From positions 12,031,576 to 12,095,575 of the forward strand of contig JASKMD010000003.1 of the NCBI GenBank assembly GCA_030144725.1: a stretch of DNA of 64,000 bases, in the 5' to 3' direction. Of the stretch, positions 20,053 through 31,943 are shown one piece after another. The notes under the pieces were generated by a model. The model did no database searches. It was given only the letters and a program-made list of their open reading frames with translations, and was not told the DNA's origin. Source of the stretch: Haematococcus lacustris. Lineage: Eukaryota > Chlorophyta > Chlorophyceae > Chlamydomonadales > Haematococcaceae. The position numbers and the translations under genes are program-made. Every line of letters begins with the position of its first letter. Position 1 is the first letter of the stretch.

Positions 20053-21750
20053 ATGGCCGCATTCAAAGACAATGTGCCATCCAGCAGCGCCAGTGGTGAG
20101 GGCGCCAAACTGGGCGCGGGCCGCCGATAGGCTTGCATTCGGATTAGATAGTTTTGTGCAAGCTTTGGCCCAGGATGCAGGATGGCGGATAGGGTGTAGG
20201 TGTCTTACTGCACAGCCGACGATGGCTCATGCTGTCAATGTTGCTCCGTGCAGAGGACAATGCCGAGCGCGGTGTTACGATGGCTGCCTTCACGCCCATC
20301 CCTCGTCCAGCTGGTGTGCGCGGCAATCCTGGGCCGTTCGGCTTGCTGTGAGTGAACCGAGACTTGGGCGGGTCAACTCAGCAGTACATCCGGAGGGGCT
20401 TTAGCACTGCAACATGGGTGGTGTTGTTGCGCTGGGCCTCACCAAGATAGTGCCATCATCTGACTGCTGTTGGTGCTCCATCCCTCGCCATCCCCAGGTG
20501 CTTCGGCATGACCACCTGCATGCTAATGTTCGTGACCACCACCTGGAGCTCTGCAGTGAGTTGCAGCAAGGAAGCAGGCGCACAACAGTTTGACCCCGAT
20601 GCAGCCTGAGTCAGCAGCAAACACTAGGGAGTGGAGACACAACACCATGCATGTGTTGTGTTTCAGCTGTGCCTAGTGCCCATGCCAGCGCCTGAGCTGC
20701 TATGCCTCCTTGCAGGGTTTCATTCCAGTGGTCATGAGCTACGCCATGTTCTTTGGTGGCGCAGGCCAGCTCATTGCAGGCATACTGGAGGTGAGCAGGC
20801 AGGCACAGGGCAGGCAGCAGCACAGGGCAGGCAGCATCACCTTGCCCTGTGATGGCCTGCCCTGTGAGGTGCACAGACTGCTGACATGCACTGCTTGCCT
20901 GCCCTGTGCTGAACATCGTACTGCCAGGCATGGGCACCCGCAACTTCTTCTGAGCCTGGATCCACACTGCTCCTCGTCCACTGTTGGCATAGCACCCCTG
21001 CTACCCCGTGCTGGCCCTGCCTCAGAGGCTCACCTGGCCGCCTGCACCTGCCCCACTGCCTGTGCAGCTGATCAAGGGCAACACCTTTGCCGGCACCGCC
21101 TTCTCCAGCTACGGCTGCTTCTGGATGGGCTGGTTCCTGTTCAACTACTTTGCCGTGAGCAAGATCACACCCAGCGTGCTGGCTGTGGCCTTGACTGGCG
21201 ACACGCTGTGGTGCGGGCTGTGGGGCGTCCTCACCTTCCTGTTCTACATCGTCACGCTGCGCAAGAACGGCTGCCTGCAGGTGTGCGACCAGGCAGCGGG
21301 CTGGGGCTGCAGCACCTGGGCCGCCTCACTGGGGTGCTGTGGTGGCTGTTGTGGGCTTGGCCTGGCTGTGGGTGTGCCTGCTGCCCAGTGGTGCTGTTTA
21401 GTAGGAGGGTGACATACCAGGTGAAGCAGTGGGGTACCAGCAGTGCTGCAATGCCTCTGGCCAACACCCCCAGGCCAACACCCCTGCTCCTGCCGCCCAC
21501 CCATTTGCTGCGTTCCACCCCACCTTGCTCCTGCTGCTGCTGCTGGCTGTGCTCGCAGACCATCTTCTTGACCCTGTGGATCACATTCTTCCTGCTGGCC
21601 GGGGGCAACTACAGTGCCCGGTGCAAGGAGGCTGCAGGCTATGTGGGCTTCTTCTGCGGCTCCTCAGCCATCTACGCCGCCATTGCCATGCTGTACCAAG
21701 ACGAGCTGGGCTGGACCCTGCCCGGCATGCGCCCCACCAACTTCATTTGA
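20053..21750 (+). CDS. GFY: GFY acetate transporter, copy 2
   Basis: Exons 20053-20095, 20254-20347, 20498-20555, 20716-20790, 21068-21280, 21559-21750. By eye the product is identical to copy 1. Differences are silent (for example CTG to CTA in exon 3, AAT to AAC in exon 5) or intronic. Intron 5 is 5 bp shorter, through loss of CTG repeats near the acceptor. This is the copy whose 3' flank carries the 2.1-kb insertion at 22026. Confidence 0.5.
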
Positions 21751-21940
21751 GGCTGGGCAGAGCTAGGCTCGGACCAGGCAGCCCTGTCAGCGGCCTTGGC
21801 CAACCAGGCTGAGGACCGCCTTCCAGCTCCCTGCCCCTCTTGCTCCCAGGCCCCCTCCTGGCAAAGTGCCCTAGTTCGTGGCAACCCTAGCGACATGGAG
21901 AATACAGAGGGGCAGGCAAGGGGTCAGTTTTGTGAAGAGA

Positions 21941-21942
<2 letters not shown>

Positions 21943-21975
<33 letters not shown>
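21943..21975 (+). repeat. CAG tract, 11 repeats (copy 2)
   Basis: 193 bp after the stop; followed by CAACAATGA as in most copies. Confidence 0.5.
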
Positions 21976-21980
<5 letters not shown>

Positions 21981-22027
21981 ATGATAGACATGCGGTCAGA
22001 TGCAATCTAGTGGTAGTGTACAAGTAT

Positions 22028-22183
22028 AGTATAATGTCGGAGGCCAAGCTGTTACGGGAAAATAACGGTCGAGGCTGGGTCGAGAGTTGCGGTAAACGTC
22101 GAGGCGCAGCCGAGACGTTTACGCAACTCGAGACCTGGCCGAGACTGTTATTTGGACGTGAACAGCGCTGGCCGAGACATTAT
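22028..22183. repeat. 156-bp imperfect foldback
   Basis: TATAATGTC...GGCCAAGCTGTT at the left pairs with AACAGCGCTGGCC...GACATTAT at the right. The inner arms GAGAGTTGCGGTAAACGTC and GACGTTTACGCAACTCGAG pair almost fully around a loop near 22106. Confidence 0.5.
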
Positions 22184-22285
22184 GCGATATCCCTTTACAT
22201 TACGGGTACCTTCTTTCTAGCTTTCTAGCTGTCGCGGCGAGCCCTGCCGTTACCTAAGCATCGCGCAGCTAACGCGACCACCTTT

Positions 22286-22449
22286 GAGTAGCAAGGCACT
22301 TTTCCAGTAATTGGGGTCAAGGCTCGCACTTTTCCCGTAATTTTGACCAAGGCTCGCACTTTTCCCGTAATTTTGACCGAGGCTCGCACTTTTTCAGTAA
22401 TTTTGACAAGGCTCGCACTTTTCCCGTAATTGTTGCAAGGCGCGCACTT
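22286..22449. repeat. 32-bp tandem repeat, 5 units
   Basis: Units of the form AAGGCTCGCACTTTTCCCG followed by TAATTTTGACC with single-base variation. Confidence 0.5.
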
Positions 22450-22522
22450 TTCCCACTTCTCACTCCTGCCTAAGTTTGAGTCCCAAGCTCTTGTCCCAGT
22501 CTTCATCGTAGTCTCAGCCATC

Positions 22523-22666
22523 ATGCCCGATAGCATATACACGGTCAGCTGCACCGATGATATGGACGATGAAGTGGATGACCAAAGCGACCACGAGTCA
22601 GACATCCCTCCGTTTAACCCCCTCCGTTCGAGGTCGCGACTGCACGTCTTGCGGCAGCAAGACTAG
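22523..22666 (+). CDS. Short acidic ORF in the insertion, unknown
   Basis: ATG at 22523: MPDSIYTVSCTDDMDDEV, then DDQSDHESDIPPFNPLRSR, ending ...RQQD at TAG. A strong donor CAG/GTGAGA follows immediately at 22669-22674, so it may be the first exon of a spliced element protein read in another frame. Acidic N-termini are common in transposases, but nothing here identifies one. Confidence 0.5.
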   Translation: MPDSIYTVSCTDDMDDEVDDQSDHESDIPPFNPLRSRSRLHVLRQQD

Positions 22667-23049
22667 CAGGTGAGAACATTATGGTAACCGCGTTGACCAT
22701 GGTAACCGCGTTGACCAGCATTGGCCTAACTTTGCATCTTGCTCCCACGCAGAATCCCAAGTCGCGCAGCCTAACAATGCAGTTGCAGCGATCGCGGGTA
22801 CCTCTGCATCCCACAGCTTGGCTAAAGAGGCATCTCAGCTTGGTCACGCAAGTCGAGCCAAACACCGTAATTCAGCTGTCGTAGCAAGTTGAAACTTTCG
22901 TTCCGCTGTGGCGACGATGGAGCTCTCCGCGTTTTGGAGTGTCTCAAGGCTATCCTCCACACAGTAGGCGGATGCTGGGTTTCACCCGATCTCTGCCATT
23001 ATCTGACTGCCCCTTGCTGTTGCTATGTGCGGATAATCTCGCTGTCTAC

Positions 23050-23760
23050 CTATCCTGCCCCTTGCCTAGTTGCCCCTTGCCTCTAGCTGCTGCAGCCTGC
23101 TTCATTCATCCCATAGCTGCGGCCCATGCCGCATGCTTCACCCTCCACAGCCCCTTGGCTGACCCTGCCACCCATGCCTACTGCCTTTCCCTGCAACCTA
23201 CTGCACCTCGTTGCCTAGGAATTATTGCACGTGGCTGTTGCCGAACGCGTCATGTCGCCCTAGCTGCTGCCCATGCCACATGCTTCACCCACTAGTGCTG
23301 CCTGCCCTCCACAGCACCTTGTTGCTGCCTATTGCTGACCCTGCCACCCCTGCCTGTTGCCTTTCCCTGCAACCTACTGCACCTCGTTGCCTAGGCATTA
23401 TTGCATGTGGCTGCTGCCAGACGCGTCATGTCGCCCTAGCTGCTGCCCATGCCGCGTGCTACGCCCAGTTGCTGCTGACCGCTGATGTTGTTACCTCTGG
23501 CTGCTGCCCTTCCGTGCGGCCTACTGCCCCTCATTGCCTAGGTAGTAGTGCATATGGCTGCTGCCGGACGTGTCCAATTGCCATTGCTGCCGCCCATGCC
23601 GCGTGCTACGCCCAGCTGCTGCTGACTGCTGACGCTGTTACCCCTGGCTGCTGCCCTTCCGTGCGGCCTACTGCCCCTCATTGCCTAGGTGCATGTGGCT
23701 TCTACTGGACGCGTCATGTAGCTCTAGCTGCCGCCCATGCCTCAACATGCTTAACCCTAG
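23050..23760. repeat. Degenerate long tandem repeats, about 4 units of 155-190 bp
   Basis: Recurring blocks CTACTGC(A/C)CCTC(G/A)TTGCCTAGG, GCTGCTGCC.GACGCGTCATGT, AGCTGC(T/C)GCCCATGCC(G/A)C and GCTACGCCCAG.TGCTGCTGAC. Open frames across it follow from its composition. Confidence 0.5.
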
Positions 23761-25394
23761 TTGCCCGACCTGCTCCCTATTTGTTTTGCTCGACGTTCAA
23801 TCGCCCTGGGCAGACTGCTCCGAAGTGGCGTAATGTTGTCGCCAATCGCGTTTTGTGCAGATTGTTACATTTGGACGTAATATGTTTTTGTTTGTGTTAG
23901 GCAATAACTGCGTGTGGCAGGGTTAGCGCATTGCGTCGTAAGTTGTAGGTGCTGGTGCTGGTCGCTTGTGTGGTGGTCTGTGGTGCACGTTTTTTACTTT
24001 TCCTGTAAAAGCTGTAATTGTGGTAATCAACCCCGTGATAGCCCCTCTCACGTCCCGACGTCTGTATAATGTCAACTTTACGACTATATAACGATTTGTG
24101 ATTTTCTCGTAATGGAGAGGGATGTCAACATACCTTGCGTTACTCCTGCCGCCTGCATGCAATGACGAAGCTTTGCCCCTTGCTTTGAGGCAGCTGTGCA
24201 ACCATGGCACCGGCAAGGTGGTCTAGAGATAAGGTTTGGCCTTGTGATGTACGTTCCTTGCTGCCCTGCTCGGGCTTGTGATCCTTTGAAGACAGAATGA
24301 GCTTGTATGTTTTTGGTGTCATTCACCGTTTTGATCAGTTGCATGCCAGTGTGATCCTTCCATCAAGAGCGTAGGGTGTATTTGATACGGTGTCATGCTG
24401 CTTAGGATGCAAGGCGTGAATAAGTGGACCCGCATGGCTTGCATGAATCTCGTGTGCCCTGTCACTGTAAGTGTGACGAGCCTCAATCTGTAACATGAGA
24501 GCAGACCCAACAGCGGTGCCGTACTTGCAGCACCAGACTAGCAGCAGCTTGCAACCAACATGAGTTCAACCCATGACTGCCCCACGGCCATTGAGAACAT
24601 GCCGAGCAATGGTGTGAGATGTAAGTGCTGTCACATGCCCCACACCTTTCACAGGAAGGACAGGCAGCTTCAATCAAGGCTCAAACAAGCATGGTGGTGT
24701 TGCATGAGCTGTGCCAGCTGCCCTTGCATTTCCACTGGCTGAGGTCCATGTGTCACATTTGGAAGGGCCTAGAGGCTGCTTTTAGTGGCAGCAGACGTGA
24801 AGCTGGCAGCCTGGCCACATCTATCACATGTGTTGGTCCACATAATTTCTCATGGGCTTAGTGGAGCTGCTTCCCACGCATCTGCACCCTCTCACGCCGC
24901 TGCACCTCGTGCTAGGTTGATCCCCATGGCGGTGGCAGCAGCGGTGGCAGGCCTACATGCAGGACCCTAGCACGGCCGATACTACGAGTAGGGGGAGTCC
25001 ATTGCAATGTGTCCATAAATGCAGTAACATACATCACAACACATCACAACACAATTGAAAACAATTCAACGCTTACCTAGACGTTCGCTGTCCCGCTCAG
25101 CAAGCTCACGGCCACCGCCAGCGCGCCCTGCGTTTTGATCAACTACATCCTGAGCAAGGTCGAGGGTTCTGGCAGTGCAAGCGCGCTGGACGCAATGGCA
25201 AGTTTACAAACCTGCCGGCCGCGGGTGACAAATCGGGTATCCAGCTCAGCCTAACCGCTACAGGGTAGGAACAAAGATAAAGGCACGTTTGTCAGCATCA
25301 AAGCGTTACAAAGCATCAACGCCCACCCGCCTGCCTGCACTGCACTCTGGACGTCGCGCGGCCCGCCTTTCTAACCCGCCTGCTGCACTCCGCA

Positions 25395-27092
25395 ATGGCC
25401 GCAGTCAAAGACAATGTGCCATCCAGCAGCGCCAGTGGTGAGGGCGCCAAACTGGGCGCGGGCCGCCGATAGGCTTGCATTCGGATTAGATAGTTCTGTG
25501 CAAGCTTTGCCCCAGGATGCAGGATAGCGGGTAGGGTATAGGTGTCTAACTGCACAGCCTACGATGGCTCATGCTGTCAATGTTGCTCCGTGCAGAGGAC
25601 AATGCCGAGCGCGGTGTTACGATGGCTGCCTTCACGCCCATCCCTCGTCCAGCTGGTGTGCGCGGCAATCCTGGGCCGTTCGGCTTGCTGTGAGTGAACC
25701 GAGACTTGGGCGGGTCAACTCAGCAGTACATCCGGAGGGGCTTCAGCACTGCAACATGGGTGTTGTTGTTGCGCTGGGCCTCACCAAGATAGTGCCATCA
25801 TCTGACTGCTGTTGGTGCTCCATCCCTCGCCATCCCCAGGTGCTTCGGCATGACCACCTGCATGCTAATGTTCGTGACCACCACCTGGAGCTCTGCAGTG
25901 AGTTGCAGCAAGGAAGCAGGCGCACACCAGTTTGACCCCGATGCAGCCCGAGTCAGCAGCAAACACCAGGGAGTGGAGACACAACACCATGCATGTGTTG
26001 TGTTTCAGCTGTGCCTAGTGCCCATGCCAGCGCCTGAGCTGCTATGCCTCCTTGCAGGGTTTCATTCCAGTGGTCATGAGCTACGCCATGTTCTTTGGTG
26101 GCGCAGGCCAGCTCATTGCAGGCATACTGGAGGTGAGCAGGCAGGCACAGGGCAGGTAGCAGCACAGGGCAGGCAGCAGCACCTTTCCCTGTGATGGCCT
26201 GCCCTGTGAGGTGCACAGACTGCTGACATGCACTGCTTGCCTGCCCTGTGCTGAACATCGTACTGCCAGGCATGGGCACCCGCAACTTCCCCTGAGCCTG
26301 GATCCACACTGCTCCTCGTCCACTGTTGGCATAGCACCCCTGCTACCCCGTGCTGGCCCTGCCTCAGAGGCTCACCTGGCCGCCTGCACCTGCCCCACTG
26401 CCTGTGCAGCTGATCAAGGGCAACACCTTTGCCGGCACCGCCTTCTCCAGCTACGGCTGCTTCTGGATGGGCTGGTTCCTGTTCAACTACTTTGCCGTGA
26501 GCAAGATCACACCCAGCGTGCTGGCTGTGGCCTTGACTGGCGACACGCTGTGGTGCGGGCTGTGGGGCGTCCTCACCTTCCTGTTCTACATCGTCACGCT
26601 GCGCAAGAACGGCTGCCTGCAGGTGTGCGGCCAGGCAGCGGGCTGGGGCTGCAGCACCTGGGCCGCCTCACTGGGGTGCTGTGGTGGCTGTTGTGGGCTT
26701 GGCCTGGCTGTGGGTGTGCCTGCTGCCCAGTGGTGCTGTTTAGTAGGAGGGTGACATACCAGGTGAAGCAGTGGGGTACCAGCAGTGCTGCAATGCCTCT
26801 GGCCAACACCCCCAGGCCAACACCCCTGCTCCTGCCGCCCACCCATTTGCTGCGTTCCACCCCACCTTGCTCCTGCTGCTGCTGCTGGCTGTGCTCGCAG
26901 ACCATCTTCTTGACCCTGTGGATCACATTCTTCCTGCTGGCCGGGGGCAACTACAGTGCCCGGTGCAAGGAGGCTGCAGGCTATGTGGGCTTCTTCTGCG
27001 GCTCCTCAGCCATCTACGCCGCCATTGCCATGCTGTACCAAGACGAGCTGGGCTGGACCCTGCCCGGCATGCGCCCCACCAACTTCATTTGA
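25395..27092 (+). CDS. GFY: GFY acetate transporter, copy 3
   Basis: Exons 25395-25437, 25596-25689, 25840-25897, 26058-26132, 26410-26622, 26901-27092. Carries the only amino-acid change I find among the seven copies: GTC for TTC at codon 4 (MAAVKDN instead of MAAFKDN), in the non-conserved cytosolic leader. All splice sites are intact. It follows the unit-2 insertion. Confidence 0.5.
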
Positions 27093-27282
27093 GGCTGGGC
27101 AGAGCTAGGCTCGGACCAGGCAGCCCTGTCAGCGGCCTTGGCCAACCAGGCTGAGGACCGCCTTCCGGGCCCCTGCCCCTCTTGCTCCCAAGCCCCCTCC
27201 TGGCAAAGTGCCCTAGTTTGTGGCAACCCTAGCGACATGGAGAATACAAAGGGGCAGGCAAGGGGTCAGTTTTGTGAAGAGA

Positions 27283-27284
<2 letters not shown>

Positions 27285-27353
<69 letters not shown>
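27285..27353 (+). repeat. CAG tract, 23 repeats (copy 3)
   Basis: Second longest of the seven; pure CAG. Confidence 0.5.
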
Positions 27354-27358
<5 letters not shown>

Positions 27359-28673
27359 ATGATAGACATGCGGTCAGATGCAATCTAGTGGTAGTGTACA
27401 AGTCAACATACCTTGCGTTACTCCTGCCGCCTGCATGCAATGACGAAGCTTTGCCCCTTGCTTTGAGGCAGCTGTGCAATCATGGCACCGGCAAGGTGGG
27501 ATTGAGATGAGGTTTGGCCTTGTGATGTACGTTCCTTGCTGCCCTGCTCGGGCTTGTGATCCTTTGAAGACAGGGTGAGCTTGTATGTTTTTGGTGTCAT
27601 TTACCGTTTTGGTCAGTTGCATGCCAGTGTGATCCTTCCATCAAGAGCGTAGGGTGTTTTTGATACGGTGTCATGCTGCTTACGATGCAAGGCGTGAATA
27701 AGTGGACCCGCATGGCTTGCATGAATCTCGTGTGCCCTGTCACTGTAAGTGTGACGAGCCTCAATCTGTAACATGGGAGCAGACCCAACAGCGGTGCCGT
27801 ACTTGCAGCACCAGACGAGCAGCAGCTTGCAACCAACATGAGTTCAACCCATGACTGCCCCACGGCCATTGAGAACATGCCGAGCAATGGTGTGAGATGT
27901 AAGTGCTGTCACATGCCCCACACCTTTCACAGGGAGGACAGGCAGCTTCAATCAAGGCTCAAACAAGCATGGTGGTGTTGCATGAGCTGTGCCAGCTGCC
28001 CTTGCAATTCCACTGGCTGAGGTCCATGTGTCACGTATGGTAGGGCCTAGAGGCTGCTTTTAGTGGCAGCAGCACGTGAAGCTGGCAGCCTGGCCACATC
28101 TATTACATGTGTTGGTCCACATAACTTCTCATGGGCTTAGTAGAGCTGCTTCACACGTATCTGCACCCTCTCACGCCGCTGCACCTCGCGCTAGGTTAAC
28201 CCCCATGGCGGTGGCAGCAGCGGTGGCAGGCCTACATGCAGGATCCTAGCACGGCCCATACTACGAGTAGGGGGATTCCTTTGCAATGTGTACATAAATG
28301 CAGTAACATACATCACAACACATCACAACACAATTGAAAACGATTCAACGCTTACCTAGACGTTCGCTGTCCCGCTCAGCAAGACCACGGCCACCGCCAG
28401 GGCGCCCTGCGTTTTGATCAACTTCATCCTGAGCAAGGTCGAGGGTTCTGCCAGTGCGAGCGCGCTGGACGCAATGGCAAGATTACAAACCTGCCGGCCG
28501 CGGGTGACAAATCGGGTATCCAGCTCAGCCTAACCGCTACAGGGTAGGAACAAAGAAATAGGCACGTTTGTCAGCATCAAAGCGTTACAAAGCATCAACG
28601 CCCACCCGCCTGCCCGCACTGCACTCTGGACGTCGCGCGGCCCGCCTTTCCAACCCGCCTGCTGCACTCCGCA

Positions 28674-30371
28674 ATGGCCGCATTCAAAGACAATGTGCCA
28701 TCCAGCAGCGCCAGTGGTGAGGGCGCCAAACTGGGCGCGGGCCGCCGATAGGCTTGCATTCGGATTAGATAGTTTTGTGCAAGCTTTGGCCCAGGATGCA
28801 GGATGGCGGATAGGGTGTAGGTATCTTACTGCACAGCCGACGATGGCTCATGCTGTCAATGTTGCTCCGTGCAGAGGACAATGCCGAGCGCGGTGTTACG
28901 ATGGCTGCCTTCACGCCCATCCCTCGTCCAGCTGGTGTGCGCGGCAATCCTGGGCCGTTCGGCTTGCTGTGAGTGAACCGAGACTTGGGCTGGTCAACTC
29001 AGCAGTACATCCGGAGGGGCTTTAGCACTGCAACATGGGTGGTGTTGTTGCGCTGGGCCTCACCAAGATAGTGCCATCATCTGACTGCTGTTGGTGCTCC
29101 ATCCCTCGCCATCCCCAGGTGCTTCGGCATGACCACCTGCATGCTGATGTTCGTGACCACCACCTGGAGCTCTGCAGTGAGTTGCAGCAAGGAAGCAGGC
29201 GCACAACAGTTTGACCCCGATGCAGCCTGAGTCAGCAGCAAACACCAGGGAGTGGAGACACAACACCATGCATGTGTTGTGTTTCAGCTGTGCCTAGTGC
29301 CCATGCCAGCGCCTGAGCTGCTATGCCTCCTTGCAGGGTTTCATTCCAGTGGTCATGAGCTACGCCATGTTCTTTGGTGGCGCAGGCCAGCTCATTGCAG
29401 GCATACTGGAGGTGAGCAGGCAGGCACAGGGCAGGCAGCAGCACAGGGCAGGCAACAGCACCTTTCCCTGTGATGGCCTGCCCTGTGAGGTGCACAGACT
29501 GCTGACATGCACTGCTTGCCTGCCCTGTGCTGAACATCGTACTGCCAGGCATGGGCACCCGCAACTTCCCCTGAGCCTGGATCCACACTGCTCCTCGTCC
29601 ACTGTTGGCATAGCACCCCTGCTACCCCGTGCTGGCCCTGCCTCAGAGGCTCACCTGGCCGCCTGCACCTGCCCCACTGCCTGTGCAGCTGATCAAGGGC
29701 AACACCTTTGCCGGCACCGCCTTCTCCAGCTACGGCTGCTTCTGGATGGGCTGGTTCCTGTTCAACTACTTTGCCGTGAGCAAGATCACACCCAGCGTGC
29801 TGGCTGTGGCCTTGACTGGCGACACGCTGTGGTGCGGGCTGTGGGGCGTCCTCACCTTCCTGTTCTACATCGTCACGCTGCGCAAGAACGGCTGCCTGCA
29901 GGTGTGCGGCCAGGCAGCGGGCTGGGGCTGCAGCACCTGGGCCGCCTCACTGGGGTGCTGAGGTGGCTGTTGTGGGCTTGGCCTGGCTGTGGGTGTGCCT
30001 GCTGCCCAGTGGTGCTGTTTAGTAGGAGGGTGACATACCAGGTGAAGCAGTGGGGTACCAGCAGTGCTGCAATGCCTCTGGCCAACACCCCCAGGCCAAC
30101 ACCCCTGCTCCTGCCGCCCACCCATTTGCTGCGTTCCACCCCACCTTGCTCCTGCTGCTGCTGCTGGCTGTGCTCGCAGACCATCTTCTTGACCCTGTGG
30201 ATCACATTCTTCCTGCTGGCCGGGGGCAACTACAGTGCCCGGTGCAAGGAGGCTGCAGGCTATGTGGGCTTCTTCTGCGGCTCCTCAGCCATCTACGCCG
30301 CCATTGCCATGCTGTACCAAGACGAGCTGGGCTGGACCCTGCCCGGCATGCGCCCCACCAACTTCATTTGA
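28674..30371 (+). CDS. GFY: GFY acetate transporter, copy 4
   Basis: Exons 28674-28716, 28875-28968, 29119-29176, 29337-29411, 29689-29901, 30180-30371. Protein as copy 1. Exon 3 keeps CTG, as in copy 1, where the others have CTA; this mosaic pattern hints at exchange between copies. A TGA-creating change in intron 5 (29960) affects only the read-through frame. Confidence 0.5.
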
Positions 30372-30561
30372 GGCTGGGCAGAGCTAGGCTCGGACCAGGC
30401 AGCCCTGTCAGCGGCCTTGGCCAACCAGGCTGAGGACCGCCTTCCAGCTCCCTGCCCCTCTTGCTCCCAGGCCCCCTCCTGGCAAAGTGCCCTAGTTTGT
30501 GGCAACCCTAGCGACATGGAGAATAGAAAGGGGCAGGCAAGGGGTCAGTTTTGTGAAGAGA

Positions 30562-30563
<2 letters not shown>

Positions 30564-30620
<57 letters not shown>
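30564..30620 (+). repeat. CAG tract, 19 repeats (copy 4)
   Basis: Followed by CAACAACAATGA, one CAA more than the other copies. Confidence 0.5.
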
Positions 30621-30630
<10 letters not shown>

Positions 30631-31943
30631 GATAGACATGCGGTCAGATGCAATCTAGTGGTAGTGTACAAGTCAACATACCTTGCGTTACTCCTGCCGC
30701 CTGCATGCAATGACGAAGCTTTGCCCCTTGCTTTGAGGCAGCTGTGGAACCATGGCACCGACAAGGTGGGATTGAGATAAGGTTTGGCCTTGTGATGTAC
30801 GTTCCTTGCTGCCCTGCTCGGGCTTGTGATCCTTTGAAGACAGAATGAGCTTGTATGTTTTGGTGTCATTCTCCGTTTTGATCAGTTGCTTTGCCAGTGT
30901 GATGCTTCCATCAAGAGCGTAGGGTGTATTTGATATGGTGTCATGCTGCTTACGATGCAAGGCGTGAATAAGTGGACCCGCATGGCTTGCATGAATCTCG
31001 TGTGCCCTGTCACTGTAAGTGTGACGAGCCTCAATCTGTAACATGGGAGCAGACCCAACAGCGGTGCCGTACTTGCAGCACCAGACGAGCAGCAGCTTGC
31101 AACCAACATGAGTTCAACCCATGACTGCCCCACGGCCATTGAGAACATGCCGAGCAATGGTGTGAGATGTAAGTGCTGTCACATGCCCCACACCTTTCAC
31201 AGGGAGGACAGGCAGCTTCAATCAAGGCTCAAACAAGCATGGTGGTGTTGCATGAGCTGTGCCAGCTGCCCTTGCATTTCCACTGGCTGAGGTCCATGTG
31301 TCACGTATGGTAGGGCCTAGAGGCTGCTTTTAGTGGCAGCAGCACGTGAAGCTGGCAGCCTGGCCACATCTATTACATGTGTTGGTCCACATAACTTCTC
31401 ATGGGCTTAGTGGAGCTGCTTCACACGTATCTGCACCCTCTCACGCCGCTGCACCTCGCGCTAGGTTAACCCCCATGGCGGTGGCAGCAGCGGTGGCAGG
31501 CCTACATGTAGGATCCTAGCACGGCCCATACCACGAGTAGGGGGATTCCTTTGCAATGTGTACATAAATGCAGTAACATACATCACAACACATCACAACA
31601 CAATTGAAAACGATTCAACGCTTACCTAGACGTTCGCTGTCCCGCTCAGCAAGACCACGGCCACCGCCAGGGCGCCCTGCGTTTTGATCAACTACATCCT
31701 GAGCAAGGTCGAGGGTTCTGCCAGTGCGAGCGCGCTGGACGCAATGGCAAGATTACAAACCTGCCGGCCGCGGGTGACAAATCGGGTATCCAGCTCAGCC
31801 TAACCGCTACAGGGTAGGAACAAAGATAAAGGCACGTTTGTCAGCATCAAAGCGTTACAAAGCATCAACGCCCACCCGCCTGCCCGCACTGCACTCTGGA
31901 CGTCGCGCGGCCCGCCTTTCCAACCCGCCTGCTGCACTCCGCA

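Larger units (their letters stand above)
22026..24125. mobile_element. 2.1-kb unclassified insertion in unit 2
   Basis: Other units read ...GTGTACAAGT-CAACATACC; here about 2100 bp separates these halves. The left end holds a 156-bp foldback (22028-22183). Next comes ATATCCCTTTACATTACGGG at 22188, which resembles the complement of the right end (ACATCCCTCTCCATTACGAG), a possible short inverted repeat. Inside are five 32-bp repeats, a short acidic ORF with a good splice donor, an exon-like stretch after an acceptor at about 22753, and degenerate pyrimidine-rich tandem repeats. No clear target duplication beyond GT. It behaves like a mobile insertion but I recognise no superfamily. Confidence 0.5.

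Noticed and set aside
20710..21750. 346-aa single-frame ORF across transporter introns
   Set aside because: Reads through introns 4 and 5; the spliced six-exon model reproduces the transporter family in phase.
22286..22449. CRISPR array
   Set aside because: 32-bp units abut with no unique spacers; a tandem repeat inside an insertion in a eukaryotic genome.
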